A stretch of DNA of 64,000 bases from Symsagittifera roscoffensis (taxonomy: Eukaryota; Xenacoelomorpha; Acoela; Convolutidae), in assembly GCF_963678635.1 (NCBI RefSeq), contig NC_087070.1:49769467-49833466 (forward strand). The letters are read 5' to 3'. Position numbers and translations under genes: made by a program. Below, in pieces: positions 49,649-61,862 of the stretch (position 1 is the stretch's first letter; every line of letters starts with the position of its first letter). The notes beneath the pieces were generated by a model. It did not search any database. It was given only the letters and a program-made list of their open reading frames with translations, and was not told where the DNA came from.

Positions 49649-51659
49649 TGGGAAATTGCTATTCGCAATTTCCATCGTAGAAAACTAGAGTAGAGCTGTC
49701 CTATCTGATATAGGAGACAGAACAGATACGAGAGCAGAGCTAAAATCAACTGGACCAGTGTGAACCTTCAACGGAAAGGCGGACAAGTGAAGTCTCCCAA
49801 TGGTCCAGATCCAAAACTATATTCTTGAGTTAAAACTTACTTCCTTTGATTGGAACTCATCGTTAGAAAAGTTCTTGAGTTATATTTGATTAAATTTATG
49901 CCAGAGTTGTTAATTAGTTTAATTACTCTGTGTCCCAAGCGTGCTGCTATGTAAGTACCAAATTTAGTTTTTTCGAGTGTGTTTTATGATTGTTATGTTG
50001 AGATAAGGCGAGTTTTAGGTTGATCCATCTGAAATGGATCAAAGTTCCACTGTCTAATAAAAAGTAACTTAACGGATTGTTCCGACCCTGTTTTTAACGG
50101 CGTTCGTGTATTTTGGGTATTTTGAGACCTAAGTATGGGAACGTTCTTATTTTTTAGAGTGGGGGGATATTTTGGTAGTAGCCTTTAAGCTGTAACGGGT
50201 TCTAGTCTCATGTCGCAAACGAACCGAATTGGCTCCGACCGTTCTTGAGTTAGAAAAACACAAGAGATAGTGTCCCTGACTCTTGAGCCAATGGTTATAG
50301 GGCCTATTTTTCTTAAGCCTCATATGTGACCGAAGTAGGCGACTGTTACAAGTGGGAAATTGCTATTCGCAATTTCCATCGTAGAAAACTAGAGTAGAGC
50401 TGTCCTATCTGATATAGGAGACAGAACAGATACGAGAGCAGAGCTAAAATCAACTGGACCAGTGTGAACCTTCAACGGAAAGGCGGACAAGTGAAGTCTC
50501 CCAATGGTCCAGATCCAAAACTATATTCTTGAGTTAAAACTTACTTCCTTTGATTGGAACTCATCGTTAGAAAAGTTCTTGAGTTATATTTGATTAAATT
50601 TATGCCAGAGTTGTTAATTAGTTTAATTACTCTGTGTCCCAAGCGTGCTGCTATGTAAGTACCAAATTTAGTTTTTTCGAGTGTGTTTTATGATTGTTAT
50701 GTTGAGATAAGGCGAGTTTTAGGTTGATCCATCTGAAATGGATCAAAGTTCCCCTGTCTAATAAAAAGTAACTTAACGGATTGTTCCGACCCTGTTCTTA
50801 ACGGCGTTCGTGTATTTTGGGTATCTCGAGACCTAAGTATGGGAACGTTCTTATTTTCTAGAGTGGGGGGATATTTTGGTAGTAGCCTTTAAGCTGTAAC
50901 GGGTTCTAGTCTCATGTCGCAAACGAACCGAATTGGCTCCGACCGTTCATGAGTTAGAAAAACACAAGAGATAGTGTCCCTGACTCTTGAGCCAATGGTT
51001 ATAGGGCCTATTTTTCTTAAGCCTCATATGTGACCGAAGTAGGCGACTGTTACAAGTGGGAAATTGCTATTCGCAATTTCCATCGTAGAAAACTAGAGTA
51101 GAGCTGTCCTATCTGATATAGGAGACAGAACAGATACGAGAGCAGAGCTAAAATCAACTGGACCAGTGTGAACCTTCAACGGAAAAGCGGACAAGTGAAG
51201 TCTCCCAATGGTCCAGATCCAAAACTATATTCTTGAGTTAAAACTTACTTCCTTTGATTGGAACTCATCGTTAGAAAACTTCTTGAGTTATATTTGATTA
51301 AATTTATGCCAGAGTTGTTAATTAGTTTAATTACTCTGTGTCCCAAGCGTGCTGCTATGTAAGTACCAAATTTAGTTTTTTCGAGTGTGTTTTATGATTG
51401 TTATGTTGAGATAAGGCGAGTTTTAGGTTGATCCAACCTAAGTATGGGAACGTTCTTATTTTCTAGAGTGGGGGGATATTTTGGTAGTAGCCTTTAAGCT
51501 GTAACGGGTTCTAGTCTCATGTCGCAAACGAACCGAATTGGCTCCGACCGATTTTGAGGTAGAAAAACACAAGAGATAGCGTCCCTGACTCTTGAGCCAA
51601 TGGTTATAGGGTCTATTTTTCTTAAGCCTCATAAATGACCGAAGTAGGCAACTGTTACA
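49345..51659 (+). repeat. 704-bp tandem array of LTR subunits, about 3.3 copies
   Basis: Units at 49345-50048 and 50049-50752 look identical. The third starts at 50753 and has a few substitutions. It is cut at ~51436, where a deletion removes the terminal hairpin and ~83 bp of the next unit, and a partial fourth unit runs to 51659. Each unit is an AATAAA block (~304 bp) plus a beta hairpin block (~400 bp). The three beta three-way junctions are at 49750-49808, 50454-50512 and 51158-51216. Confidence 0.9.
49651..49808 (+). promoter_or_regulatory. Hairpin cluster in the LTR (beta form, first of three)
   Basis: In order: hairpin with arms GGAAATTGC and GCAATTTCC around TATTC (49651-49673), hairpin TCCTAT/ATAGGA, then the three-way junction closed by CTGGACCA/TGGTCCAG (49750-49808). 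All three are present in the alpha form with compensated or neutral changes. Possible roles are packaging, dimerisation, translation or a ribozyme. No hammerhead core (CUGAUGA with GAAA) is present. Confidence 0.5.
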
Positions 51660-51769
51660 TCAAGGAGAACACGGAAGCGGAGGCTCGGTCCCCCAGAGAC
51701 TGTTATATGGTGAAAAACTGTAGTAAACTAACTTTTTAGCTACTCTGATTCCATAGAACTTTGAATTGA

Positions 51770-52520
51770 CACTGGTATTATTTGATATTTTAGAATATGA
51801 GTAGCTAGGAAGAGGAAAGGGTCAATCCGTCTCCAATGGATTTAATATAGAACTGTCACCAAAAACATATTAAAATACGGTATTCGAGCCGTGTTTTTAA
51901 TTGCAATCACGTAGTCTGAGGATCCGAGACTCAGCTATGTGGTTGTGTTCGCATATAAACGAAAGCTGATCAAAAGTCGTTTGACTGATAGCCTAAAAAT
52001 AGTAACTTATTACTTAGCCCTAAACAGACCAGAAAATCAACTGGCAAGGTCGAGACGGTGAAAAACGAGTAGGATTAAGGTAACTGACGCCTGCCAGTCG
52101 TTAATAGGTACTTTTTCTACGCTCTGTAACATTCGCCCGGAAGATACATATCGACGGAGAACAAAACTAAGTACTAAGACGACTGGCTAACGTCTAAACA
52201 GAGCTTTGCATGCTTTTCACCGTCTCTACCAAGCCAGTACTTTCGGTGGTCTTTCTAACATCGGCTCGACAAAAAACGTTACGGCTTTCGGCTTCGGTCA
52301 AAACACTCAAATTAACTTAATTACATGCAGAAATAGTGAGCTCATGGCTGGGTCTCAGTATCCTCAGACCACGAGGTCACTCCTAAAAATAGGGCTACTA
52401 CTACTTATTGAATTATTATTGTTTTTGTTCAGTAGATAAAAATCATCATCTCCATCGAAGATGGATCAACCCTTTCCCTAGCAACTCCTAGCTTCTCATC
52501 TTAGTAGAATGAATTCGGAT
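51770..52520. repeat. Large imperfect inverted repeat made of LTR-like arms
   Basis: The left arm 51780-52100 matches the reverse complement of 52190-52520 at several blocks: GTAGCTAGGA with TCCTAGCTTC, GTCTGAGGATCCGAGACTCAG with its diverged complement near 52340, GAGACGGTGAAAA near 52055 with TTTTCACCGTCTC near 52217, and CCAGTCGTTA with GACTGGCTAACG. The centre is near 52145. The arms resemble the last part of an LTR in opposite orientations (each has a TCCATC/GATGGA-like hairpin). 51660-51770 shows nothing I recognise. Confidence 0.6.
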
Positions 52521-53050
52521 GTTAATTAAATTCAATTCAGGACATAATAAGGAAGCTAAAAGTTCATATAAGACGATAAAAGTTTCAGTCCCGAAGCCCC
52601 TCCTGATTCTCGAATCCACTGAATCAAGCACGTTAAGCTTGATTTCTCTATAACCCGGAGGGCTGGTTTCCACCCCTCACTGTTGCTAGCAACTGCCTTG
52701 CAACTATTGTAGCGACACAATAGTTGCAACTTGGAGCGGTCTCTGCTACTTCTGCTTTTCTCTGACTCTGATTATCAATTTTCTCGTTGTTGTCGTCGTC
52801 GCAACTATCGTTGTTGTGTTGCTTTTCAGTTTTTCTGCCAAAATGGCCGTTTTTGACGTTTCTGAGAATTGTTACGTCATCACTTCGAAAATTTAAAATT
52901 TAGGAATTTCCGAATCCTTCAGCCTTCACGATTTGTCCAATCGTTCAAATAACGTTCTTATTCCTTCTAAATCGCCAATTCGGAAGGTTCGCTGCTAAAA
53001 ATTCGAAATCGCCAAATTTGCATTTTGGCACATTCTGGTCGAATGTCACA
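52440..53050 (-). repeat. B1 LTR
   Basis: Begins, on the minus strand, TGTGACATTCGACC after GTCCGGGGAGTA. It contains a perfect inverted pair GTTGCAACTATTGTG/CACAATAGTTGCAAC-like around TCGCTA near 52700-52730, and the TCCATC/GATGGA hairpin at about 52450-52465, equivalent to the terminal hairpin of family A. The end is unresolved and may extend into the inverted repeat. The small plus-strand frames here look fortuitous. Confidence 0.55.
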
Positions 53051-53051
53051 T

Positions 53052-53062
53052 ACTCCCCGGAC
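53052..53062 (-). promoter_or_regulatory. 3' polypurine tract (B1)
   Basis: GTCCGGGGAGT on the minus strand, one base before the LTR, identical to family A and to the internal tract of B1 at 63506-63516. Confidence 0.65.
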
Positions 53063-53870
53063 AGTCCGGTCAATGTCCTCATTGAATCTCGCAATGTTCG
53101 TAAAATAGATACAGTGTCATCGAACAGAACTTACAAAATGCACGAAATTACTTTTATCCACGTCATATCGACTCACTGCAGAATATACATGGCATCATAC
53201 TACATCACTATAGCCTTCAAGTTCTTTCATTAATCCGCACATTGAGGATATGACCTAAGACAAAACATATTTTCCGACTTCCAATGTCAATGTCCTGATT
53301 AAAACTTTTTCTCCTAGATTTAAAAGGTGTTGGTTTGCAGGACAGTCCTGCCAACCAACAAGCTAAAATTATCCTACTATGCTTCTTCCCTTCGGAAATC
53401 TTGCTTGTTATTGTCCTGAATTTTAAAACTAACAAACTCTGTGGTTAGAAAGAACAATGAAACAATCTCCCTCTTCGAGAGATTACCCAAGGCTTTCACG
53501 TCACCACAAAGTGATCAGTTCTCCTAGCTGATTAAAAACAGTCATGTAGGCTGGAATATTTAAATATACTCCTTCACTCAAGCCTTTCTAAATAAATAGT
53601 AAGTAAGTGTCTCTAAAGCCACTCAACTAAAATCAAAAAGCAAATTTAAAAATGCAACAATTTCAAAACTCAACTAAATGTTTCAGTTTTCAATTACAAC
53701 TTGGTTGCTTGGTTTCTCACTTGAGTTTTTCACACACATAAAACAATTCAGAGTTTTAACTTTTTCTTCATCACTCCTTTGTTTTCTTCTTTTATCGTCG
53801 TTTAAAAGTTCTAAAACTTCTAATTTCTTCTAATTTCATCTCTTTTTCCATCTCGTTTTTCGACTATTCG
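53063..53870 (-). other. B1 3' UTR with structured element
   Basis: Non-coding, about 800 bp, AT-rich. The element at 53437-53511 (minus) has outer stem CTTTGTGG/CCACAGAG, inner stem GAAAG/CTTTC and the apex CTCGAAGAGGG within AATCTC/GAGATT arms, homologous to C1 12256-12332. I see nothing else of note. Confidence 0.55.
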
Positions 53871-55470
53871 TCAGTGTTCCATTTCCTCCTCCTGTGATAA
53901 TGACTCTGCACTCTCAGTTTCTGTATCCTGCAACACGTCTTTAGCTATCCTGACGCTGTTGGAAGCCGTCCTCCAACACTTCTGCTCTTCTATCCTCTGT
54001 TTGCAACAAGGTAGGGGATCCACTTCAGATTCTCTGTTCCTGCAGAAGCTGTTGTGGAGACACAACGTCACATTTCTCTCCAAATCTTCCTTTAACATCT
54101 CTGCCTTCTCCTTTCCACTACGTTCACTTGTCCTGGAAATTCTTTTCACAGCAGTGGTCACTGCATTCCGATGAGTCACGAGAGCCCGCTTGAAAGCTCC
54201 TGCTCCAATGTCCAGCTGATATTCACTGTATACTCTGCCGTGCTTCGACATATGCTTTTTAGCATATTCGTACAACCACGCAGTCATGTTAGCTCTGAAC
54301 CATGGCATCAATCGTTTTCTTGCCCATATCTTCTTCACTTCCATTGGAATGTTTAGAATTTTGCACATTTGCTCAAAAAGATCTAAATCTTTTAGACAAT
54401 CCAATCTCCGCAACTGTTCTCTGGTTGGCGCTTCCTGTCTATTGTTCTCTTTTACGTGAGCTTCCAGCCATCGTACCGCCATCATAACTCCCACTAACAC
54501 TATTGTTATGGGCTGTGATGAGTCTGGTAAACCCAATGAGAGCAGCTCTCCAGAGTCCCAGATCAACATCAGATTACTACGCTTGGGATACCACCAGGTC
54601 TGCAGCAAGCAGTGGCAAGGAAACTCATCATGTGTCAACATGATACTCCTCCAATTACGTTTTCCCGAAGCTTCCAGTAATGGTTCCACTTCCATCATCA
54701 CTCGGTGGACTTTATCATTCTCGTCTACTGTATTGTAATCTGTGACAGTTGATCCTCTCTGTTTCTGTCTCTCAAAGTCACTGAAGTTCCCGCTCACATA
54801 TCCCATGAACTTCTTTCCTAGTATTGATTCCAACTCATCCTTGGTTCTCTCTGGAACTGCTGAGAACATCCTACATAGCAACTCGTAAAATTTCTCGGAC
54901 ATCCTCGCCAGTCTCACACACTTCGGCACTGAGAAGGCTTGATCCACGATCGTTCTCGTACTCTTTACATCCACGGCTACGAAATGTACCGGGTATCTGC
55001 TCTTGCACATTGGAGCCAATGTCGAACCCACCAAATATCTTGCTCCTGATGGCCTACAATAAGTCTCACTGTGTCTGATGTTCATTTCCGTCTCGATCAA
55101 TTCCCTCCATTTTCCTATGTATTTCTGCTCAGTCTGCAGAACTCCTGGGAATACTTCTACACTGATGGCTGTGACCATCTCATGTTTCTGTTCTAGATTC
55201 AATAGTGACTCTAGAGAACCAAACATGCTGTAGAATCCTAGTGCAGTCACTAGATTCACCTCGGTCCCTCCATGGCAATCTGCTATCAGTTCCGTTTCTG
55301 TTCTTGCTTTCATCACTACGTTTCCAAACAATACCGTCAATTGCTTGTGTTGTTTCTCTAGGGTCTTCACACAGTCCAGACCTCCACAAACGTGACCTTC
55401 CAGTCCACAGACTTCCGCCAGACAGCTACCAGGTTTGACCCCAGTCTTCTGGTCCCCAGCCAGGCAACCC
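53871..55470 (-). CDS. B1 ORF2 C-terminal domain
   Basis: A frame of 499 codons from a GTG at 55370 to 53871. The same frame is open a little further upstream and includes CLAEVCGLEGHVCGGLDC, the CX4CX6CX4C motif with exactly the spacing of family A. Then VNLVTALGFYSMF, FSVPKCVRLARMSEKF, EFPCHCLLQTWWYPKRSNL, LTHRNAVTTAVKRISR, LCLHNSFCRNRESE and an acidic end (TETESAESLSQEEE). In A3 this is one frame with the preceding region, so the stop at 55426 plus the frame change near 55450 look like a single lesion. Function unknown. Confidence 0.75.
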
Positions 55471-58400
55471 CACTTTATCTTCTCCGTTGCTCCTAGAGGC
55501 CGTTATCATCACATTATATATGATGTTAAGGTCACGCAGGTTACAGTCTGCATTTAGTTCCCTCTGCACGTCTTGTGTCGCCCGTAATATCGAGTCAGCG
55601 TTGGGACTAGGACACCATGATGGCCTCATCAATTCCCACACTGCCATCAAGCTCGTTCTCAGTAATTCATCTGAGAATCCCAACCCAAACTCCACTCTTT
55701 TGTCGGATTTTGGTACGGAAGGTGCAGTCACCTCTTCTTCCAAGACCAGTCCCAATTTGGCCTGTGGATTGATAATGCTCTTAATCGTTACAATTCTGGA
55801 CGTCCAGAATATTAGTAACACCGCCTGCTCATAATCGAAGAAGCAATCGCGTATGTCTTCACTCAGGAAAGTGTTGTACGCTATCCCTATGATTCCGGAT
55901 ACGTAGCTATATGATTTCTTCTTGATCGGTCCACAGTATTCACTGGACTTCGGCAGTGCCCCCATAGATTCTTTAGTGAGTCTCAGCTCCTTGTTTGAAA
56001 ATCTCCTGATTTCATCTATCTTTCTCATGGGCTCTAATTCCTCTGGTTCTTTCATGTTCACCCTCATCGGTTTGCTTTGCTGCATATCCAGCAGCGCTAG
56101 CAAGAGTAAGGCTTTCGCTCGGTCATCGCCTTCCCTCAGCATCTTAACACAAGTGTTCAATGCAGGTACTGAAATCTGCTCTATCATGAATCGAATGAAA
56201 CAGAGAGCGTCTCTCCGTTTCGCACACGCTACTGCTGCTCCCTCTTGGACTATCAGATCCCTCAGGTTCGTCATAAGGGAAACCTTCTCTTTTTTTGACC
56301 TCTTCCTTTCTTCTGAATCATACTCTTCGCGAGTTAGTCCCATCATGCACCAGGCAAACCTCAGTTGTAACTCTGTCCCTACGTAAGGTACTGCCATGAG
56401 AGCGTGTATTCTTGGCGTAGTCCTCATCTCTTCTTCCAAGTACCTTAATACCACTGCTTTCCATGGAAGGCTCACCAACTGCTCCATCGTTTCTGCCTGT
56501 ATCTCAGACGACGCTAAAGTCCCGTACGCCTTCTGCTTGAGGGTGGTGCCTTGCAACATTGTCTCTAGATAACCTTCCATGGCACCTTTGTCTTCCAGAG
56601 CCATCACGTACCCTCTAGCCGAGTTTCGGTATTCCAACATTACCATGTATCCACCTTCAGGTTCATCTATCGACACAGCCTCCGATACTGTCAGTCGGTT
56701 GTATTCTACTAGTACTAGTTGTCCTGCGACATTTACTTTTCCGTGGTTCATGGGGGTTGGCTTAAAGTCTTTCATTGTGCTCTCCCCACATTGGCTGAGT
56801 ATCTCCAATTCTAAGGTTGCTCCAGTCAGAGTGCGGTCACTCCTTTTGGATTTATAACCTGTTGACTTTATTCCCGCCATGAGAATGGGTGGCACCATCG
56901 CTACATCAGTTAACATTTTATCTGTGCCAGGCAATTGATAATCACCTTGTCCCAAATCCATGACCTCCTCGACTCGTTTCCTTTTCGCTGAGTTAACAGC
57001 TTTCACCGATATCTCCGAATCCACCTTCGTCTTTCCGACTCTCCTCGGTATCACTCTGCTGCCCAACTTCATTTTCATCGCATTGATTTTATCAATCACC
57101 AATTTTGATCGCATCGTCCCTCTCCTGGTTCTTGACAGATACACCACCTCTCCTTTATCGTCCTGCGGTGTCATCTTGATGGGAGAATTCGCTTCACTTT
57201 CATCAGTGGCCGAGTCGATGAACAATTCACTCAGTCTCCCTTCACACTCATCAAGCTTGTCAAGGATTTCCCTCATCAAGGGTTGGTTGAGACCCGTTTT
57301 CAGAATGGACTGGGTCACATAGCTCTGAACCACTGTCAAGACTTCTTCCATAAACGCCACTCTGTCCAATTTACATCCCGTCCTAATCTCGTGGTCTCGA
57401 TGATGTACTTCCCATTCTTCTTCGGGCAGCGTTCCCAAGAAAGGTACTCTGGCTGAGGCCTCTACTCTTCTTCTTCTAGGTGATTCCATAAGGATTCTTT
57501 GTTCGTTATTTCTTGAATTGCCAGGAGAGCTGCTCTCCGGCAAATTCCGTTTCATTTCCATAAAGGCTGACGGAGGCTCCAGTGTCGAGATGCCTTCATC
57601 CGCTGGCTCAGTTGTCTCCAACGTATCTGCGTTGTTCTCAAGATCACTGAAGATATTGAAATCCAGGCTGGATGCTCCTCCTGTCGATGCCCTGTCGTCT
57701 TCCCCACCAGCTTGACTTGCATCTTGTTGCATGGGTTCTTCGGTCTGACGGCTTCCTCCCTGTCCGTCATCTCCTTCTGACATATCCTTCTTTGAGCTCG
57801 AGGGTCCTTGCTTATCATTATCGGTTCCGGCCGATCTATCTTCCTCTTCTCCATGGACCACTTTGATTTCCTCGCAGCCGAAGGGTGCTAGGAAGGTTCT
57901 CGCCTGCAGTGTTCCTCCCACTTTCAACTCCGGTTTCACACTAGTCAGGATCAAGGAGGCTTCAGGCAGTTCGGTCGTGCCTCTCATCTTCATCGGAGCT
58001 AAGCCTAATCCCGTCCATTCTTCGTCAAATCCTCCAGGCTTGGGAGTCGCGGCGTTACTTATTCGCCTTCTCGTCGCTTGATCCGTATATGCAAATCGTG
58101 TGTATTGTAACACGGCGGCATTTCTCCCTACAAAGTATGGATCCATCGTTCCCACGAAATTCCCTACTCTCCTTTCATTGGCTTCGAATGCTCCCAATCT
58201 AGGAGTCTGCACCACGGAGACTGCTCCGAGCAACATCCTTCTTATCAGAGGGAATTCAGGGATTGCCTCCAGCAGCTTCTCGTAATCACCCCAGTCCTTC
58301 GTCTCTTCTCTCACTTTATGATATGCTGCAGTGAGACGAGGCACTCTGGTTATTTCACCATTCGTTTTATCATAGGGTCTCAGATTCCAAAGCTTCGGAA

Positions 58401-61400
58401 ACACTTCGATGTGTCCTCCTTCTACTTCTCCCATGCGATCACGGAAGTGATCGTCAAAATTGATGACCGTCATCTCTGGCTCCGATATTTTCGTAAATAA
58501 CAGATCCTCACTCATGAGCTTCCGCAATGTGTGCTGTTCACACCAGTTCAGTGTACTACTGTCCACTGCTGATATGAGGTTCAGTTGCAGCACCGACCTC
58601 CTATATGCCTCCACCTTAACGTCAGGGAACGCAAACGCGACTGCTGGTCCATAGATCACTGTCACAAACTCCGTGACTCCTCTGATCAGCGCTAAGGGAT
58701 CGGTTCTCATAGCCAAGCTCAGATCAGTTAACAGGGGCCTGCCTCCAACATGTCGACTAACATCTTCCTCTCTTTCAATAGTCTCGTCTTCTCCCGTTCC
58801 AAAGCGATTGTGTTGTAAGAGATATTGGATAAGAGTGTGTCTCAGGTCTCTTATCTTATTCCACGAGTCCGTGGACTTCTTCATATCTAAGTTCCTCACT
58901 CTCTCTCTCATCTGCTCTGGACAATGTGTCAGTTTCATCAGTCCTCCCAAGTTTCCGTGGGTAATCGCAATCAATGTCAGAAGTCTATCTAACCGCAGGT
59001 TCTGAATTCCTTCGGTGCACAGCATCGCCAGTCCTCTCACGAAACTCTCTGCTCCAAATGTCACGAACAAGGCTATTAGTTCCACTATTGACACTTCCAC
59101 TACTTCTTGGAGGAATTCTTTTATTAAGTAATGCGAGACTTTCGGGTAGACTTTTGCCAAGAAAGACGCGGTCCATCCGGCTCCCAACCCTTCCAACATG
59201 CTGTCTGTCCGTTCAAAGCCCTCCTGTCCCTTCACTTCCTGGGTCCAGAAGGTTTCCAGAGTAATCTGACACATTATGTTCACAAATTCAGCGGTCTTTT
59301 CTCCGGCATTTTCCGCCAGGTTCACCTCCTTCAACAAGTAGGCATGTATCCTTGTGATCATCACGGGGCCTTGCTCAAAAGCATCTGCACCCAATGCCGC
59401 TACTCTAGGATTCAGGTGTAGCCACTGGTTGGCTTCCGGCTTGGTTCTCAAAACCATCGCCTCCAAATGAGCTCTCGTCTCTAGTGAATTTTTCCTTCTC
59501 GTGTTTTCACCTGTCACTTCCATTGCTCGGAACCATAAGTCGTTGGACATCGCCGCGATCACTCGATGGTCGTCGTCTATTTCCGGTTTCAGTTTTAGCT
59601 GTCGACTGAAATTGGACAGTTCCAATTCCAGCACCTCGTCCAACACTAACATGTGTAGCGCATGGTCCTTGAATCTTCTCATCGCGTTTGAGATATCTGA
59701 CCACACTGCAGGTAGTTCAGCCTTGAGTGGCCTCAGGTTCTCCATCTCTATCATGCGATTCGGGGCTGATATGATCACGTCATATTTTCTTTCCGAAAGC
59801 AAGGTCACAATCGCATACACGAATTTTAGTCCATCCGGGAGATGTGCATACCCCGGAGACAACGCGAATACTATTCTCGCTGTCACTTTGGTGAACGACC
59901 CCTCCTTCGTCGCCTCCACCACTTCACCCATCGACTCAAGGATATCTTTTATCGCTGGCCACACAGCGTTCTCTGCCGTTGTAGGATCTCTGAGTCTGCT
60001 CAGAAAACCTCTACTGTGTAGATGGTCATTGATGCCAGCAAACACGATCGTAATTGGGTTCATGTCCGTCTGCCTTTGTACCCCTATAGCCAGAGATATC
60101 GATTGCAGTAGGTCCAGGTCGACCGCTGCCAACATTATGACGTCCGGCCAAAACAGAGACTTGGAGGTGTACACGAACTCTGAATTCGCTACTATCATAA
60201 TCTTGGCCTTCCTCATTTCTGCTTTGTCATAGGCGGCGAAGATGGTCTCATCTTTCTTTATCGCTTTCAATCCGCCGTATCTTTGGGCATCACCATCTTG
60301 ATTCACTAGTTTTAGGTATATTCTCTCCTTCACATGACCAGGAGGTGAGCTTACTTGCCTGAACATCTTCACATGTTGTCCGATCGGCGCCCTTGTCACT
60401 AGAAATCTTCCAGGTCTCTCTTCTCGATTCCCTTCGTCATGATTCAACCACACGTCTTGCAATGTTCTTGCGTTCACTGGTCCCATTGTGTTGTTAGAGG
60501 GCAGTCCCTCTCGGTCAGCAAATCTCAAGGCCGTCGTGGAGCTGAAATTTATGCTAGCGGCTATCAACCAGTCTACGCCAGTTATCGAGTACAATCTGCT
60601 GACGGACAGCGTCGCTAGATTCAGCATCCTCCTTCTTGCATCTTCGATGAAGCTTACCCTCTGGAGATCCAGCTTCATTGGCTCGTCTTTGTATACATGC
60701 CAGGGAGACGGTATGGGTCTTGACCACATCAACGAGCCTCTGCCCGGGCGTCTCTCCTCTCGACTGGTACTTGTCGTCTCCGATCTAGTGTCCGATCTAG
60801 ACGTGCCGGCTGTCTCTTCGATTGGGTTGACAGGTCCTATTCTTCTCCTAGGATGGATGGTCCTCCTCATCGGCGCTTCTCCCAATCGATCCTGTACGTC
60901 TGTCCTTTGACCTGGTTCGCTGGAGCTCTGTTGCCAGTAGTTCGTGACGGCCGGGACCGTACCCAAGCGTGTTTCCAGGCTAGGAGGCACAAAGGTGGTA
61001 ATCACCGCGTCACTCGCTGTTCTTTCTTCCTTCAGCACTCCTGTGTCAAAGAGTTCCGCCTCTAGTTCGTCCAACCGCTCTTGGAAGACTCGATTCAACC
61101 AAGCTTGTCCTTCGATACTGTCGAAGTGGATGCCGTCCGTGGTCAGTCTGGCCTGATCCATAGCTCTCAAGTCATGTTCGATGTCCATGAGGATCATTCT
61201 TCCGGCGTTCCGACTTGCGAGGTTCCTCAAGATGTTATTCCACCTGACGACTCCCTCGTTGTGCCTTCTTCCTGCTGCGGTCAAGCTTCTCGTGTTCATG
61301 GGCACAGTGCAAACGGCCAGTACCACGCAATTGAATTTCTGCCAGAGGGTAGTAAACAAACACACCATCATTGATTCCCATAGTGCTTCCTGCGCATCTG

Positions 61401-61862
61401 AACCTCTAGAGATGTCATTCGTCCCAACCAGGATCATCACATTGGGGATCCTCCCTTGATTCATCAGTTCCACCTTTCGATATAACTGGGCTGTCGTCGC
61501 GCCTCCAAAAGCCATCACAGTGGTGACCCACGAGGTCCTCAAATTCGACAGCACTCTGACCAAGCTGTCCCCCAGTATCAGATGAGATGTCCTGAGTGGT
61601 GGTTGCTGCAGGTTTACTGCCGGGCTCCAAGTCGCTCGATTGAAGCAAGCTCTCGGATCTGTCTCCGGAACTCCGGGTCCGGGATCGTTACTCGACTTGT
61701 CTCTGTCGGGAGCCGTGTCTCCGTTGTTTGACTCATTTATCGAGGCGTCAAGAGCTCCATCGGGGACTGCCCACGAGGAATATTCCTTGCAGGTATCTTT
61801 TTCTCCACGGCCGTTGTCAACGCCATCTGTTCCGATCGCTCTTTGTAGTCCTGCCTCAAGAG
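55426..61862 (-). CDS. B1 ORF2 main frame: SGNH hydrolase, degenerate SGNH-like region, unknown domains
   Basis: The longest frame in the window. It is open from just after a TGA at 61866-61864 down to 55426, ~2,145 codons (2,045 from a TTG at 61563). SGNH domain first: LILGDSLVRVL (~61575), MAFGGAT, VGTNDISRG, DGIHFD. Linker, then a second SGNH-like region at ~450-680 of the 2,045 (VANSEF, FAGINDHLHSRGFL, DDHRVI). Helical unknown domains follow (GGRPLLTDLSLAMRTDPLAL; FPKLWNLRPYD), an acidic stretch (~1,240-1,340), FLGTLPEEEW, an MHT-rich helical region with AKRRDALCFIRFMI, and MRPSWCPSPNADSI near the end. No stop over 6.4 kb while its neighbours are broken suggests a young or selected copy. 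The true start is upstream, in another frame. Confidence 0.82.

Larger units (their letters stand above)
32021..51659 (+). mobile_element. A3: family A element in tandem with A2
   Basis: Same order as A2, sharing the LTR at 32021-33268. Gag-N is complete and the minisatellite is expanded. About 5.4 kb of ORF2 (equivalent to 24360-29745 of A2) is missing. The C-terminal part of ORF2 is open, and the 3' LTR region is expanded by tandem 704-bp units. The head-to-tail arrangement with one LTR between copies suggests LTR-LTR recombination or tandem cDNA rather than two independent insertions. Confidence 0.85.

Noticed and set aside
49345-51659. CRISPR array
   Set aside because: The 704-bp units are contiguous LTR subunits without spacers, in a eukaryotic retroelement.
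52206-52439. Small plus-strand frame of 77 codons
   Set aside because: It lies in one arm of the inverted repeat, with no homologue in the window and ordinary length for chance.
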